64,000 nt of DNA from Enterobacter asburiae (GCA_011754535.1 JAAQVN010000001.1:434001-498000), one strand, 5' to 3'. Positions 47,636-59,745 are shown, numbered from the stretch's first letter. A program made the numbers and translations. Notes: generated from the sequence alone by a model not told the origin.

Positions 47636-48370
47636 ATGAGTGAAATGATTTACGGCATCCACGCGGTGCAGGCCCTTCTCGACCGCGCACCGGAGCGTTT
47701 TCAGGAAGTGTTTATTCTGAAAGGGCGTGAAGATAAGCGTCTGATGCCGCTGATCCACGCGCTGGAAGCGCAGGGCGTGGTGATCCAGCTGGCTAACCGC
47801 CAGTTCCTGGATGAGAAAAGCGAAGGCGCGGTGCACCAGGGGATTATTGCCCGCGTGAAGCCGGGCCGTCAGTATCAGGAAAACGATCTGCCGGATCTGA
47901 TTGCCGGGCTGGATAACCCGTTCTTCCTGATCCTCGATGGCGTAACCGATCCGCATAACCTCGGCGCGTGCCTGCGCAGCGCCGATGCGGCGGGCGTGCA
48001 CGCGGTGATCGTGCCGAAAGATCGCTCCGCGCAGCTGAACGCGACTGCGAAGAAAGTGGCCTGCGGCGCGGCGGAAAACGTTCCGCTGATCCGCGTGACC
48101 AACCTGGCGCGCACCATGCGTATGCTGCAGGAGGAGAACATCTGGATCGTCGGTACCGCCGGTGAAGCGGATCATACTCTGTACCAGAGCAAAATGACCG
48201 GCCGTCTGGCGCTGGTTATGGGAGCGGAAGGCGAAGGCATGCGTCGTCTGACCCGCGAACACTGCGACGAGCTGATTAGCATCCCGATGGCGGGCAGCGT
48301 GTCGTCTCTGAACGTTTCCGTTGCGACGGGCATCTGCCTGTTTGAAGCGGTGCGCCAGCGGGGAGCATAA
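47636..48370 (+). CDS. rlmB: RlmB, 23S rRNA (Gm2251) 2'-O-methyltransferase
   Basis: RlmB is a SPOUT-class methyltransferase acting on guanosine 2251 in the peptidyl-transferase P-loop. It has 244 residues, an N-terminal RNA-binding substrate domain and a C-terminal knot with [27 protein letters not shown] and [16 protein letters not shown]. It lies downstream of rnr, as in E. coli, with only the repeat between, and is followed by a terminator. Confidence 0.97.
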   Translation: MSEMIYGIHAVQALLDRAPERFQEVFILKGREDKRLMPLIHALEAQGVVIQLANRQFLDEKSEGAVHQGIIARVKPGRQYQENDLPDLIAGLDNPFFLILDGVTDPHNLGACLRSADAAGVHAVIVPKDRSAQLNATAKKVACGAAENVPLIRVTNLARTMRMLQEENIWIVGTAGEADHTLYQSKMTGRLALVMGAEGEGMRRLTREHCDELISIPMAGSVSSLNVSVATGICLFEAVRQRGA

Positions 48371-48375
48371 ACAGC

Positions 48376-48400
48376 AAGGCCGTCCACAGGACGGCCTTTT
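48376..48400 (+). terminator. Rho-independent terminator of rlmB
   Basis: The 10-bp stem AAGGCCGTCC/GGACGGCCTT with an ACA loop is followed by TTGTGTTTT, 5 bases after the rlmB stop. Confidence 0.92.
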
Positions 48401-48409
48401 GTGTTTTCT

Positions 48410-48441
48410 CCCTCTCCCCGTGGGAGAGGGCCGGGGTGAGG
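48410..48441. repeat. GC-rich palindromic interspersed repeat, copy 3 (inverted)
   Basis: CCCTCTCCC/GGGAGAGGG (48410-48418 and 48422-48430) is followed by CCGGGGTGAGG, the reverse complement of the tail in copies 1 and 2. It lies between convergent rlmB and the MHS transporter gene. Confidence 0.8.
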
Positions 48442-48459
48442 CACCAGACGGTGACAAAC

Positions 48460-49734
48460 TCACTCTTCCAGCGACCGCAAATGGTCATCCTTCCTCAGCG
48501 TCATCAGCGCGAAAATACTCACTACCGCCGTTGCCATCACGTAATACGCCGGAATATCCAGGTTGCCCGTCTGCTTAATCAGCCCGGTAATGATTAGCCC
48601 TGCACATCCCGAGAAAATCGCGTTCGACAAAGAGTAGGCCAGCCCCAGCCCCGTATAGCGCACGCGAGTCGGGAACATCTCAGATAGCATTGCCGGGCCC
48701 GGCCCCGCCAGCATGCCCACCAGACCGCCCGCAATGAGTACCACACCAGCCTTCACCGCCAGCGTGCTCGACTCCGCCTGCAAAATTTTCAGCAGCGGCA
48801 GGGCGAGGATCAGCAGCAGCGCGGTAGCGATAATCATCACCGTGCGGCGGCCAATCCTGTCGCTCAGGATCCCGGCCGGGATAATCGTCAGCGCAAAGCC
48901 GATATTCGAAATCACCGCGATCAGCAGCGCCTGGTTAAAGCCGGTGTGCAGCGCTGACTGCAGGTAGGTTGGCATAATCACCAGATAGGTATATCCCGCC
49001 GCGGACCAGACCATCACGCGCCCAATGCCCATCAGGATGGTTTTGAGCGTGGCGGAAGTGCTGGCCTGAGCAGCAGCCGGTTTTTCCTGCTGCTGCACAA
49101 AGCTCGGCGTCTCTTCCATACTCACCCGCAGCCATAGCGCGACCGCACCCATCGGCAGGGCAAGGAAGAACGGAATGCGCCAGCCCCAGTCATGCAGGTC
49201 TTCAGGGGTAAGAACGGCAGAGAGCAGCGCGACAATAGCAGCGCCCGCTAACAGCCCGAGCGCTACGGTAAAGGACTGCCACGCGCCGTACAGGCCGCGC
49301 TTGCCGCGCGGGGCGAACTCGGTCATCAGCGAGACCGCACCGCCGTACTCGCCGCCCGCGAACAGCCCCTGCAGGATGCGCAGCAGCGTAATGATTAACG
49401 GCGCAGCAATGCCGATACTGGCGTAGACGGGCACGATGCCGATGGCCGTGGTGGCGAGCGTCATCAGCACCAGCACAATAATCAGCGTCGGTTTTCGCCC
49501 AATCCTGTCGCCAATACGGCCAAATATCACCGCACCCAGCGGACGGAAGAAGAAGGCGATGGCAAATGAGGCCCAGGTGAGGATCAGACTGGTCAGTCCC
49601 GCCTCTCCCTCAAGCTGGAAGAAGTTCTTCGCAATCACGGTCGCCAGAAAACCGTAGACCGCAAACTCATACCACTCGATGAAGTTACCAATGGAGCCTG
49701 CAATTAATGCACGCTTGTGCGCATCCTGTTGCAT
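48460..49734 (-). CDS. MFS transporter, metabolite:H+ symporter (MHS) family
   Basis: This 424-residue inner-membrane protein has about 12 helices. The MHS hallmarks are GSIGNFIEWYEFAVYG at the start, RIGDRIGRKPTLI between helices 2 and 3, and LFAGGEYGGAVSLMTEFAP in helix 4, similar to ProP, KgtP, ShiA and CitA. The substrate cannot be named from sequence; organic acids or zwitterions are typical. ATG 49734 has GAGG 8 bases upstream; a GTG four codons earlier overlaps that site. It is absent from this position in E. coli K-12. It is divergent from aidB. Confidence 0.85.
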   Translation of the reverse strand: MQQDAHKRALIAGSIGNFIEWYEFAVYGFLATVIAKNFFQLEGEAGLTSLILTWASFAIAFFFRPLGAVIFGRIGDRIGRKPTLIIVLVLMTLATTAIGIVPVYASIGIAAPLIITLLRILQGLFAGGEYGGAVSLMTEFAPRGKRGLYGAWQSFTVALGLLAGAAIVALLSAVLTPEDLHDWGWRIPFFLALPMGAVALWLRVSMEETPSFVQQQEKPAAAQASTSATLKTILMGIGRVMVWSAAGYTYLVIMPTYLQSALHTGFNQALLIAVISNIGFALTIIPAGILSDRIGRRTVMIIATALLLILALPLLKILQAESSTLAVKAGVVLIAGGLVGMLAGPGPAMLSEMFPTRVRYTGLGLAYSLSNAIFSGCAGLIITGLIKQTGNLDIPAYYVMATAVVSIFALMTLRKDDHLRSLEE

Positions 49735-49928
49735 AACGATCCTCACAAAGACGGGTTAAGAATAAATTATTCAACATAAGCGGGGTAATGAAATAGTTTA
49801 TTCTTATGTTCTGTGAGCTATTTCACGAATGATATCAGCGGGATCACCACCGTGTGACCTCAATCCCATGCAGCGTGCACGCGGTCTGTCCATACTTACC
49901 TTCATTGCCACTGAAGGAGGGAGACAGC

Positions 49929-51551
49929 ATGCACTGGCAGACCCATACCGTTTTTAATCAACCTGCCCCACTCTCTAACAGCAACCTTTTCCTTTCAGAC
50001 TGCGCCCTGCGTGATGCGGTGGCGCGTGAAGGGGCCGAGTGGGATATAGAACTCCTCGCCAGCATTGGTCAGCAGTTGGGTACGGCGGAATCGCTGGAGC
50101 TGGGCAGGCTCGCGAACGTGAATCCACCGGAGCTATTACGCTACGACGCCACCGGAGAGCGGCTGGATGACGTTCGCTTTCACCCCGCGTGGCACCTGCT
50201 GATGCAGGGGCTCTGCGCCAACCGGGTACATAATCTGGCATGGGAGGAAGAAGCGCGAAAAGGCTCTTTTGTCGCCAGGGCCGCGCGCTTCGTGCTCCAT
50301 GCTCAGGTAGAAGCGGGGACGTTATGCCCGGTGACCATGACCTTTGCCGCCACGCCGCTGTTGCAGCAGTCGCTGCCCAAACCGTTTCATGGCTGGTTAA
50401 CGCCGCTGATGAGCGATCGCTACGATCCCCATCTCGCGCCGGGTGGGCAAAAGCGCGGCCTGCTGATCGGCATGGGGATGACGGAAAAGCAGGGCGGCTC
50501 AGACGTGCTCAGCAATACCACCAGAGCGGAAAAATGCAGCGACGGCAGCTACCGGCTGGTGGGGCACAAGTGGTTTTTCTCCGTGCCGCAGAGCGATGCG
50601 CATCTGGTGCTGGCGCAGGCGAAAGGCGGTTTGTCCTGCTTTTTTGTTCCGCGTTTCTTGCCCGACGGACAGCGCAACGCCGTGCGCCTTGAGCGTCTGA
50701 AAGAGAAGCTTGGCAACCGCTCCAACGCCAGCAGTGAGGCGGAGTTCCTCGACGCTTCCGGCTGGCTGCTGGGGGAAGAGGGCGAAGGGGTACGGCAGAT
50801 CCTCAAAATGGGCGGTCTGACGCGCTTTGACTGCGCCCTGGGCAGCCACGGGCTGATGCGTCGGGCGCTCTCGGTGGCGCTGTACCATGCCCATCAGCGG
50901 CAAACCTTCGGCAAAAATCTCATCGATCAGCCGTTAATGCGCGAAGCGTTAAGCCGCATGGCGCTGGTGCTGGAGGGGCAAACGGCGCTGCTGTTCCGCC
51001 TGGCCAGGGCGTGGGATAACCGTACCGATCCGCAGGAGGCCGCCTGGGCAAGGCTTTTTACCCCGGCTACAAAATTTAGCGTGTGCAAAGCGGGCATTCC
51101 GTTTGTCGCGGAGGCGATGGAGGTGTTGGGCGGCGTAGGGTATTGCGAGGAGAGTGAACTTCCGCGCCTGTATCGCGAGATGCCGGTGAACAGCATCTGG
51201 GAAGGATCGGGAAATATCATGTGCCTGGACGTGCTGCGCGTGCTGGCGAAGCAGCCAGGGATCCACGACCTGCTTGCCGATGAGTTTGCCCAGGTGAAAG
51301 GACAGGACCGACACTTTGACCGCAGCTGGCGGCAGCTTCAGCAAAAGCTGCGTAAACCGCAGGAGGCACAGGGGAGGGAGATCGCGCGGCAGCTCTTTTT
51401 GCTGGGCGCCGGAAGCCAGATGCTGCGGCACGCATCGCCGCCCGTGGCGCAGGCGTGGTGCCGCATGATGCTGGATACCCGTGGCGGTACGCTGATGAGC
51501 GAGCAGGTGCAAAGCGATCTGCTGCTGCGCGCCACGGGCAGGGTTGGCTAG
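49929..51551 (+). CDS. aidB: AidB, acyl-CoA dehydrogenase-like flavoprotein of the adaptive response
   Basis: AidB is a FAD- and DNA-binding protein induced by alkylating agents through Ada in E. coli. The 540 residues have an N-terminal region ([11 protein letters not shown]), the acyl-CoA dehydrogenase core with [18 protein letters not shown], and a C-terminal DNA-binding part. ATG 49929 has AAGGAGGG 6 bases upstream; the 25 extra in-frame codons before it are not conserved. The upstream region shows no clear Ada box. The TAG stop overlaps that of the chemoreceptor gene. Confidence 0.95.
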   Translation: MHWQTHTVFNQPAPLSNSNLFLSDCALRDAVAREGAEWDIELLASIGQQLGTAESLELGRLANVNPPELLRYDATGERLDDVRFHPAWHLLMQGLCANRVHNLAWEEEARKGSFVARAARFVLHAQVEAGTLCPVTMTFAATPLLQQSLPKPFHGWLTPLMSDRYDPHLAPGGQKRGLLIGMGMTEKQGGSDVLSNTTRAEKCSDGSYRLVGHKWFFSVPQSDAHLVLAQAKGGLSCFFVPRFLPDGQRNAVRLERLKEKLGNRSNASSEAEFLDASGWLLGEEGEGVRQILKMGGLTRFDCALGSHGLMRRALSVALYHAHQRQTFGKNLIDQPLMREALSRMALVLEGQTALLFRLARAWDNRTDPQEAAWARLFTPATKFSVCKAGIPFVAEAMEVLGGVGYCEESELPRLYREMPVNSIWEGSGNIMCLDVLRVLAKQPGIHDLLADEFAQVKGQDRHFDRSWRQLQQKLRKPQEAQGREIARQLFLLGAGSQMLRHASPPVAQAWCRMMLDTRGGTLMSEQVQSDLLLRATGRVG

Positions 51552-53479
51552 CGTTTAAGCTGGAACAGGCTGACCAGTTGGGTAAGGTGTGACCCTTTCT
51601 CGCGCAGCGTGCGTGCGGTTTGCTCGCTGCGTGAGATGCGATCGGCGTTGATATGCGACGCTTCGCCAATGTGGGTCATCGCAAGATTGACCTGGCCGAT
51701 CCCCGCGGACTGCTCGCGTGACGCATGGTTAATCTCCGTGACCAGCTGGCTGATGTTGTCGATATGAACGATGATGGAATCCATCGCCAGACGCGTCTGT
51801 TCAGACAGCGCGTGGCCTTCGCCCACTTTCCGTAGCGTATCGCCAATCAGCTGTTCAATCTCCTTCACCGCGTTAGCGCTGCGTCCTGCCAGGGCGCGAA
51901 CTTCCTGCGCGACCACCGCAAACCCTTTTCCGTGCTCCCCTGCGCGTGCTGCTTCAACCGCCGCATTCAGCGCCAGAATATTGGTCTGGAACGCGATGGA
52001 CTCGATTACGCGCGTGATGTCTTCGATGCGTTTTGACGCTTCGCGAATGTCGTCCATCGTGGCAACCGCATGGGTTACCGTTTCACCACCCTGATGAACC
52101 GCGCGTGAGGTTTCACCTACCAGCTGCTGCGTTTGCTCCATGTTGGCGGCATTTTGCTGCACGGTCGCGGCCAGTTGCTCCATGCTGGCGGAGGTTTCTT
52201 CCACGCTGCTGGCCTGCTTGTTGATCTGCTCGGAGATGTCTCCGGTATCGGAGGCCAGCGCATTGGTGCCCAGATGTATCTCGCCCGCGGCTTCACGGAC
52301 CTGCAGGACAATTTTTTGTAGCCCATCGCCAATACCGTTGATGGCATCAACCAGCTGGCCAACCTCATCCTGACGGGTGACGGGCAGGCTGGAGCGCAAA
52401 TCGCCTGCGGCATACTGGCGGGCCAGGTCAATCACGTTACGCAGCGGACGGGTCAGCATCCGGCGAATAAGCACCACAAACAGGCCCGCGAAGAGGACTG
52501 ACAACGCTACGCCGGCCAGCAGGAAACGGTCGCGCATGGCGTTAACGCTCGCGAGCAGGACTGATTTATCCACTTCACCGACGATGGTCCAGTTCCAGCC
52601 GGGCAGCGGCGTATAGGCCATTTTCAGCGTGCGGCCGTCGTCGCTTACGCGTTCCAGCGTACCTGAGGAATCGCTCAGCAGCTGCTGTTGGGTGGCGCTA
52701 TCCCACTTCGGCTGTTTTCCCTCTTCGCTGGCATGGAACAGATACTGACCGCGCGTTTTGCCGTTGCTGCGGTCCAGCACAAAGAAGTGCCCGCTCTCGC
52801 CCAGGCGGCGGTTAAGGATTTTCTCGCGCATGACGTTCCAGGAGTGAGTGATATCCACCCCAACGAAGATGATCCCAATGACCTGGCCTTCACTATCCTT
52901 CACGGGCTGGTACTGGGTGATGTAGCGTTTGCCAAACAGGAGCGCCAGGCCGCGGTAGACTTCACCTTTGCTGACGGCGGCAAACGCCGGGCTGCTCGCG
53001 TCCAGAACGGTTCCCATGGCGCGATCGCCATTCTCTTTGCGCAGGGAAGTGGCAACGCGAATGAAGTCATTACCGCTGCGAACAAACAGCGTGGAGATTG
53101 CTCCTGTACGACTCAGAAAGTCATCAGAAAATGTCGTGTTTTCATGGAGTTCAGCATCGCCCCCTTTCAGCAGGGGAACGGTGAGCCCGTTAATGGTCCG
53201 GGTCTGATTAGTATCGACGCTAAACGGCTGGGGCAGAAATGTTGTAAACAGTCTGGTATAGCTTTCGACTTCCTCGCTCAGGCTGGTATTAAACATCTGC
53301 ACCATGTCGACCATACCGGTGGACTGATTATGCAGATCTTCTACCGCGAGGGCTTCAAGCTGCTGGCTGGCTTTTTGGCTGAGCAGGAAAGTGAAAAGCA
53401 GAAACAGCGTGGCGACACTGACGCCCGTCAGCAGCGACAGCTTTGTTCCAAGGCCCGCACGGCGGAAAAAATTGATCAT
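51548..53479 (-). CDS. Methyl-accepting chemotaxis protein with periplasmic Cache domain
   Basis: The 643-residue receptor has TM1 at about 13-33 and a periplasmic Cache-type sensor (34-315) with [10 protein letters not shown] and [13 protein letters not shown] strands, probably Cache_3-Cache_2. TM2 is at 319-338, HAMP at 339-392, and a signalling coiled coil to the end. The tip [20 protein letters not shown] (497-516) and [17 protein letters not shown] are canonical. It has no C-terminal NWETF-type CheR/CheB tether. The ligand is unknown. E. coli K-12 has no receptor here. It is convergent with aidB. Confidence 0.9.
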   Translation of the reverse strand: MINFFRRAGLGTKLSLLTGVSVATLFLLFTFLLSQKASQQLEALAVEDLHNQSTGMVDMVQMFNTSLSEEVESYTRLFTTFLPQPFSVDTNQTRTINGLTVPLLKGGDAELHENTTFSDDFLSRTGAISTLFVRSGNDFIRVATSLRKENGDRAMGTVLDASSPAFAAVSKGEVYRGLALLFGKRYITQYQPVKDSEGQVIGIIFVGVDITHSWNVMREKILNRRLGESGHFFVLDRSNGKTRGQYLFHASEEGKQPKWDSATQQQLLSDSSGTLERVSDDGRTLKMAYTPLPGWNWTIVGEVDKSVLLASVNAMRDRFLLAGVALSVLFAGLFVVLIRRMLTRPLRNVIDLARQYAAGDLRSSLPVTRQDEVGQLVDAINGIGDGLQKIVLQVREAAGEIHLGTNALASDTGDISEQINKQASSVEETSASMEQLAATVQQNAANMEQTQQLVGETSRAVHQGGETVTHAVATMDDIREASKRIEDITRVIESIAFQTNILALNAAVEAARAGEHGKGFAVVAQEVRALAGRSANAVKEIEQLIGDTLRKVGEGHALSEQTRLAMDSIIVHIDNISQLVTEINHASREQSAGIGQVNLAMTHIGEASHINADRISRSEQTARTLREKGSHLTQLVSLFQLKR

Positions 53480-53611
53480 AAATTGCTCATCATTGAAAAG
53501 GTATGGTTCTTCAACGGCAGAGCGGAGATTACGTTTACTGAATTAATGTAACAAAATGTTAGTTTATTGTTTTTGAGTGGTTTAAAAATAGATAAAAAAT
53601 TTGCAAAAACG

Positions 53612-53638
53612 AAAAGCCACTAAAAATAAGTGGCTTTT
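53612..53638 (-). terminator. Rho-independent terminator of yjfN
   Basis: AAAAGCCACT/AGTGGCTTTT (10-bp arms, 7-base loop) is followed on the minus strand by CGTTTTTGC. The symmetric A/T flanks allow bidirectional use. Confidence 0.85.
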
Positions 53639-53650
53639 ATCAGGAAGGAC

Positions 53651-53926
53651 TTATACGTAGAGAATGGCCTGTACCCGCCAGTGATCGATATGGTTATCTT
53701 CCTGCATGTGGATGATGCGATACCATGACGCGCCCTGTTCATCGGCCTTTAATGCCACGATACGTTCAACGTCTTGCGGGCTCCCCGAAATGTTATTGAC
53801 GGAGATATGGCCTATTTCATTCAGACCCGTTACGCAATCCGCACTGGCGAATTCTGCTGACTGCGCGGTGGTGCTCACAAGGCCTGCTGAGAGCAACAGA
53901 GAGGTCAAAGCAAGAGTTCGTTTCAT
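53651..53926 (-). CDS. yjfN: YjfN, periplasmic DUF1471 protein
   Basis: This 91-residue secreted protein has a signal peptide ending about AQSA|EFASADC and a YhcN/DUF1471 fold. E. coli YjfN has been reported as a stress-induced activator of the periplasmic protease DegP. ATG 53926 has GGAG 7 bases upstream. The frame opens 21 codons earlier, but those would precede the signal peptide. It lies downstream of bsmA in the same direction with 148 bp between. Confidence 0.9.
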   Translation of the reverse strand: MKRTLALTSLLLSAGLVSTTAQSAEFASADCVTGLNEIGHISVNNISGSPQDVERIVALKADEQGASWYRIIHMQEDNHIDHWRVQAILYV

Positions 53927-54074
53927 CGTCAGCTCCATTTCACATATTTCCGGTATCCGCCGGGCAATCCTTCGCGAATAAACTCCCATTCCTTGTCGCT
54001 GGCATGGAGTTTATTGTGGACAGGAAAATGTCTATGGACGCAAAGCAGTGTAAATGTCGTTCAAAGGTAAACCA

Positions 54075-54404
54075 TTATTTTCGGTACAAAATGGCTTGTG
54101 AATACCACTGTCCCGTTATGATGGTTTCGTCGATCATAATAATGACGTAATAATCTGCTTTGGCGGCGACGGCTTGTGCCTTTATTGCGTCTTCTGCGTC
54201 ATCCGGCGAACCGCGAACCAGCGCGGAGACGGTGCCCATTCGCTGTAATCCTTCCGTCTGATTACGACGAATCTCCTGCGGATGATCGGCAACCGGGGGA
54301 GCGGGTTGCGGTGTACCCTGCAGTGCGCTACAGCCGCTGAGCAGAAACACCAGCAATAAAGCAGCAAACCTGTGCATAACCATATCTCGTTTCCTGTTAG
54401 CCAT
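54075..54404 (-). CDS. bsmA: BsmA (YjfO), DUF1471 lipoprotein
   Basis: This is a predicted lipoprotein with lipobox LLSGC (Cys25 counted from ATG 54404), related to YhcN-type proteins and linked in E. coli to biofilm stress and motility. The tail YYVIIMIDETIITGQWYSQA is conserved. Start choice is uncertain: ATG 54404 gives 109 residues as in E. coli but has no Shine-Dalgarno, whereas ATG 54383 has AGGA 8 bases upstream and gives 102. It is divergent from yjfP. Confidence 0.88.
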   Translation of the reverse strand: MANRKRDMVMHRFAALLLVFLLSGCSALQGTPQPAPPVADHPQEIRRNQTEGLQRMGTVSALVRGSPDDAEDAIKAQAVAAKADYYVIIMIDETIITGQWYSQAILYRK

Positions 54405-54541
54405 AGTGTAGTTGTCTGCGAATTTAGTTTTGGGGGAATGTTCCCGAAGTGTTATCTGGTACGCTATTTTCGAATGAAAATAGCGTCAAACCGTAACCCA
54501 GTTCTCAACATTATGAATCATTCATTCGTACAGGGTCGACA

Positions 54542-55264
54542 ATGATTGAAATTGAAATACGCCATCTCGGTGAACATGAAATTTTACATGCCGTGCCGGC
54601 AGGAAAACGTGATAAACCGCTGCCGGTTGTGGTTTTTTATCATGGGTTTACCTCATCTAAACTGGTTTACAGCTATTTTGCGGTGGCGCTGGCGCAGGCG
54701 GGTTTTCGCGTGGTGATGCCGGATGCCCCTGACCACGGGGCGCGCTTCACGGGCGATGGACATGCGCGGCTTGGGCAGTTCTGGCACATTCTGCACGGCA
54801 GCCTGACCGAGTTTGCCGGGCTGCGCGATGCGCTTTATGAGGCAGGACTGGTGGCCGATAATCGGCTGGCGGTGGCCGGGGCGTCGATGGGCGGTATGAC
54901 GGCGCTGGGGATTATGACGCATCATCCTGACGTGATGTCTGTCGCCTGTCTGATGGGCTCGGGCTATTTTACCTCGCTGGCGAAGACGCTTTTCCCCCCT
55001 CAGGATTTAACGCAAATTGCGGCGATGCTGGCAGAGTGGGAAGTGACCCAGGCATTGCCGCGCCTTGCCGATCGCCCGCTGCTGCTGTGGCACGGTGATG
55101 CGGATGATGTGGTGCCGCCGGACGGAACCTTCCGCCTGCAACAGGCGTTAAAGAATGAAGGACTGGACGCTAATCTGACCTGTTTGTGGGAATCGGGCGT
55201 CCGCCACCGCATCACGCCAACGGCGCTGGACGCCACGGTGGCATTTTTCCGCCAGCACCTTTAA
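54542..55264 (+). CDS. yjfP: YjfP, alpha/beta-hydrolase esterase
   Basis: This 240-residue cytoplasmic carboxylesterase has nucleophile Ser115 in GASMGG, an oxyanion segment FYHGFTSS, a likely catalytic Asp in HGDADDVVP and His in VRHRITP. It is about nine residues shorter than E. coli YjfP, the gap lying after the TLFPP segment. AGGGTCG precedes the ATG. Its stop overlaps the ulaR stop through a shared TTAA. The physiological substrate is unknown. Confidence 0.9.
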   Translation: MIEIEIRHLGEHEILHAVPAGKRDKPLPVVVFYHGFTSSKLVYSYFAVALAQAGFRVVMPDAPDHGARFTGDGHARLGQFWHILHGSLTEFAGLRDALYEAGLVADNRLAVAGASMGGMTALGIMTHHPDVMSVACLMGSGYFTSLAKTLFPPQDLTQIAAMLAEWEVTQALPRLADRPLLLWHGDADDVVPPDGTFRLQQALKNEGLDANLTCLWESGVRHRITPTALDATVAFFRQHL

Positions 55265-56016
55265 ACGCGCAGGACTTTGACGCCCTGATCTTCCAGCTTC
55301 TGGAGGATCTCGGGGTTCGCCCCTTTGCCGGTGATCACCATGTCGATCTGTTCTGCGCGGCTGAACAGCATGCCTGCGCGTTCACCGACTTTGCTGCTGT
55401 CGACCAGCACTACGAGCTTGCCCACAACGTTAAGCATGTTTTGTTCCGCCATTGCGGTCAGCATATCGGTTTTATACAAACCGTCAGCGGTCAGGCCTTT
55501 GCCGCTGGTAAACATCCAGTGCCCGGCGTAGAGACTGTTTTCGCTGTCCTGTGGGCTGAGCGTGATGGACTGGCTTTTATTGTACTGGCCGCCCATGATC
55601 ACCACGCTCTCATGTTCCTGATCGATCAGGTAGTTAGCCAGCGGCAAATAGTTGGTGATGATTTGCACCGGCTTGCCGCACATCTCGCGACCCAGCAAAA
55701 ACGCCGTGGAACCGCAGTTGATGACGACGCTCTCACCGGGGTTCACCAGCTGCGATGCCGCTCTGGCAATCCGTACCTTTTCATCGTGATTCTGCGCCTG
55801 ATGGATATTCATCGGCGACCAGCGTGGACGCTGCTGGCTGATGGCTTCCGCGCCGTTGCGGACTTTTTTCAGCTTGCCGCTCTCATCCAGCTTGTTGATG
55901 TCCCGCCGCGCGGTAGCGGGGGAGATGCCTAAACGTTCGATCACTTTCTCGACGGTGATAAACCCTGTTTGCGCCAGGAGTTCCAGTAAAATTTGATGCC
56001 GTTGCGCTTCCGTCAT
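55261..56016 (-). CDS. ulaR: UlaR, DeoR-family repressor of the ascorbate regulon
   Basis: UlaR represses ulaG and ulaABCDEF; L-ascorbate 6-phosphate releases it. The 251 residues match E. coli. The N-terminal helix-turn-helix contains [20 protein letters not shown], and the C-terminal effector domain has [14 protein letters not shown]. It lies downstream of ulaG in the same direction, separated by a terminator. Two 35-bp operator-like sequences occur between ulaG and ulaA. Confidence 0.96.
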   Translation of the reverse strand: MTEAQRHQILLELLAQTGFITVEKVIERLGISPATARRDINKLDESGKLKKVRNGAEAISQQRPRWSPMNIHQAQNHDEKVRIARAASQLVNPGESVVINCGSTAFLLGREMCGKPVQIITNYLPLANYLIDQEHESVVIMGGQYNKSQSITLSPQDSENSLYAGHWMFTSGKGLTADGLYKTDMLTAMAEQNMLNVVGKLVVLVDSSKVGERAGMLFSRAEQIDMVITGKGANPEILQKLEDQGVKVLRV

Positions 56017-56089
56017 GAGCTATTCCGATAAGAATTGATTTGAAAAGATGATATTTGAAATAGCGTGAAATTACTAAAATAAATATGAA

Positions 56090-56114
56090 ATCGCCAGACT
56101 CAGGGTCTGGCGAT
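56090..56114 (-). terminator. Rho-independent terminator of ulaG
   Basis: ATCGCCAGAC/GTCTGGCGAT (10-bp arms, 5-base loop) is followed on the minus strand by TTTCATATTTATTTT, 13 bases after the ulaG stop. Confidence 0.85.
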
Positions 56115-56126
56115 GTGGCCTCATAA

Positions 56127-57191
56127 TCAGAGGAAGGACTTGAACGGAAGATCGGCCTCAATGGTGAAGCAATCATCGAAACCGCGTGGGTAGTGATATT
56201 CGAGATTGTCTTTGTCCAGAGGCCAGGTGAACTTGCCGCCGACCTGCCAGATAAACGGCTTAAAGCCATACTTCAGGCGGTCTTTTTTCATCTCCCACAG
56301 CACGCGGATTTCCTGCGGATCGGCCTGGAAGTTTGACCAGATATCGTGGTGGAACGGAATAACCACTTTGGTATTCAGCGCTTCCGCCATACGCAGCATG
56401 TCGGCGCTGGTCATTTTATCCGTAATACCACGCGGGTTTTCGCCGTACGAGCCCAGCGCTACGTCAATCTGATGTTCGTTGCCGTGCTTCGCGTAATAGT
56501 TGGAGTAGTGGGAGTCACCGCTGTGGTACAGGGAGCCGCCCGGCGTCTTGAACAGATAGTTCACCGCGCGCTCGTCCATGCCGTCCGGCAGTACGCCCGC
56601 AGCTTTCTGGTCGGCCGGCAGGGTAATCAGTGCGGTACGGTCAAAGGCATCCAGGGCGTGGATTTCAATGTCTTTGATTTTCACCACATCGCCAGGCTTC
56701 ATCACGATGCAGCGCTCTTTCGGCACGCCCCAGCCAATCCAGAGATCTACGCAGGTTTGCGGCCCGATAAAGGGTACGTCGTCCGCGCAGTTTTGCATTA
56801 CCGCGGCCGCCACATTCACGTCGATATGATCGTTATGATCGTGGGTAGAAAGCACGGCGTCGATCTGACGAATGGCAAACGGATCAAGCACAAACGGCGT
56901 TGTGCGCAGGTTCGGCTGCAGTTTTTCAACGCCGGCCATGCGCTGCATCTGGTGGCCTTTTTTCATCAGCGGATTACCGTGGCTCTGCTTGCCGGTGCCG
57001 CACCAGAAATCAACGCAGATATTGGCGCCGCCTTCTGATTTCAGCCAGATACCGGTGCAGCCCAGCCACCACATTGCAAACGTGCCAGGAGCAACCTGTT
57101 CCTGCTCGATCTCTTCGTTCAGCCAGCTACCCCACTCCGGGAATGTGCTCAGAATCCATGATTCACGGGTGATGGTTTTCACTTTACTCAT
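56127..57191 (-). CDS. ulaG: UlaG, L-ascorbate-6-phosphate lactonase
   Basis: UlaG is a metallo-beta-lactamase-fold enzyme that opens the lactone ring of ascorbate 6-phosphate to 3-keto-L-gulonate 6-phosphate. The 354 residues match E. coli. The metal motif is [12 protein letters not shown] further [11 protein letters not shown] segment contributes ligands. It is divergent from the ulaABCDEF operon across a 358-bp control region. Confidence 0.97.
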   Translation of the reverse strand: MSKVKTITRESWILSTFPEWGSWLNEEIEQEQVAPGTFAMWWLGCTGIWLKSEGGANICVDFWCGTGKQSHGNPLMKKGHQMQRMAGVEKLQPNLRTTPFVLDPFAIRQIDAVLSTHDHNDHIDVNVAAAVMQNCADDVPFIGPQTCVDLWIGWGVPKERCIVMKPGDVVKIKDIEIHALDAFDRTALITLPADQKAAGVLPDGMDERAVNYLFKTPGGSLYHSGDSHYSNYYAKHGNEHQIDVALGSYGENPRGITDKMTSADMLRMAEALNTKVVIPFHHDIWSNFQADPQEIRVLWEMKKDRLKYGFKPFIWQVGGKFTWPLDKDNLEYHYPRGFDDCFTIEADLPFKSFL

Positions 57192-57210
57192 CGTTTTGAC
57201 TCCTGGGTTT

Positions 57211-57245
57211 AATCAAAAGTAATCATATGGTGATTTGTTGTGATT
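57211..57245. promoter_or_regulatory. Putative UlaR operator next to ulaG
   Basis: The sequence begins AATCAAAAG and ends TGGTGATTTGTTGTGATT, with AATCA and TGATT half-sites in inverted arrangement. It matches the copy at 57453-57487 at 29 of 35 positions in the same orientation. It begins 20 bases upstream of the ulaG start. Confidence 0.65.
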
Positions 57246-57452
57246 AATGCTGGCACCATTTAACGCGCTTTGCAATGGTAAAAATGAGGAATTTTATCTG
57301 CGCGACTTCACGGACTCTCCGCTATTTACTTGTTAGAGTATCGCATATTAAACATTAATATTATGAATTATAAGGATTAATTTATTTTCATGGTACGGTA
57401 GTGAAAATCATTACTAACAGCATGGAAATAAATTGCGTGATGCGTCACAAAT

Positions 57453-57487
57453 AATCAAATGCAATCTTGTGGTGATTATTTGTGATT
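57453..57487. promoter_or_regulatory. Putative UlaR operator next to ulaA
   Basis: The sequence begins AATCAAATG and ends TGGTGATTATTTGTGATT. The six differences from the ulaG-side copy lie mainly between the conserved blocks AATCAAA, AATC, TGGTGATT and TTGTGATT. It ends 62 bases before the ulaA ATG. Confidence 0.65.
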
Positions 57488-57492
57488 AATAG

Positions 57493-58950
<1,458 letters not shown>

Positions 58951-58962
58951 GGAGTATCGATT

Positions 58963-59268
58963 ATGACCGTACGTATCCTGGCTGTGTGTGGCAATGGGCA
59001 AGGTAGTTCCATGATCATGAAGATGAAAGTGGACCAGTTTCTAACCCAGTCAAACATCGACCACACGGTGAACAGCTGCGCAGTGGGTGAATACAAAAGT
59101 GAACTAAACGGCGCGGACATCATCATCGCTTCAACTCACATTGCCGGTGAGATTAGCGTGTCGGGCAACAAATATGTGGTAGGCGTACGCAACATGCTGT
59201 CGCCTGCGGATTTCGGGCCAAAACTGCTGGAAGTGATCAAAGAGCACTTCCCACAAGACGTGAAGTAA
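58963..59268 (+). CDS. ulaB: UlaB, ascorbate-specific PTS EIIB
   Basis: The 101-residue EIIB component transfers phosphate from UlaC to incoming ascorbate. Phosphorylated Cys9 lies in the P-loop-like VCGNGQGSS. Its length equals E. coli UlaB. AAGGAG precedes the ATG. Confidence 0.97.
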   Translation: MTVRILAVCGNGQGSSMIMKMKVDQFLTQSNIDHTVNSCAVGEYKSELNGADIIIASTHIAGEISVSGNKYVVGVRNMLSPADFGPKLLEVIKEHFPQDVK

Positions 59269-59277
59269 GGACGCCAC

Positions 59278-59745
59278 ATGAAACTACGTGATTCGCTGGC
59301 AGAGAATAACTCCATCCTTTTACAGGCCGACGCCAGCACCTGGCAGGAAGCGGTGAAGCTGAGTGTGGATCTGCTGGTTAAGGCGGACGTTGTCGAGCCG
59401 CGCTATTACCAGGCCATTCTCGATGGCGTGGCGCAGCACGGCCCCTACTTTGTGATTGCGCCGGGCCTGGCAATGCCGCACGGCCGCCCGGAAGAGGGCG
59501 TCAAGAAAACCGGCTTCGCGCTGGTGACGCTGAAAACGCCGCTGGTGTTTAACCACGAAGATAACGACCCGGTCGATATTCTCATCACCATGGCGGCCGT
59601 TGATGCCAACACCCACCAGGAGGTGGGCATTATGCAGATCGTCAATCTGTTTGATGACGAAGCCAATTTTGACCGTTTACGCGCCTGCCGTACCGCGCAG
59701 GACGTGCTGGATTTAATTGATAACGCCACTGCGGCGGCCGTTTAA
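59278..59745 (+). CDS. ulaC: UlaC, ascorbate-specific PTS EIIA
   Basis: This 155-residue EIIA of the mannitol/fructose type accepts phosphate from HPr on His68 ([10 protein letters not shown]). It is one residue longer than in E. coli. TAAGGA lies before ATG 59278, 9 bases after ulaB. Confidence 0.97.
   Translation: MKLRDSLAENNSILLQADASTWQEAVKLSVDLLVKADVVEPRYYQAILDGVAQHGPYFVIAPGLAMPHGRPEEGVKKTGFALVTLKTPLVFNHEDNDPVDILITMAAVDANTHQEVGIMQIVNLFDDEANFDRLRACRTAQDVLDLIDNATAAAV

Noticed and set aside
57436..57449. CGTGA-TGCG-TCACA near the ulaA promoter as a CRP site
   Set aside because: The half-sites are good, but the spacer is 4 rather than 6 bases, which does not fit CRP binding geometry. A CRP site elsewhere in this region remains possible.
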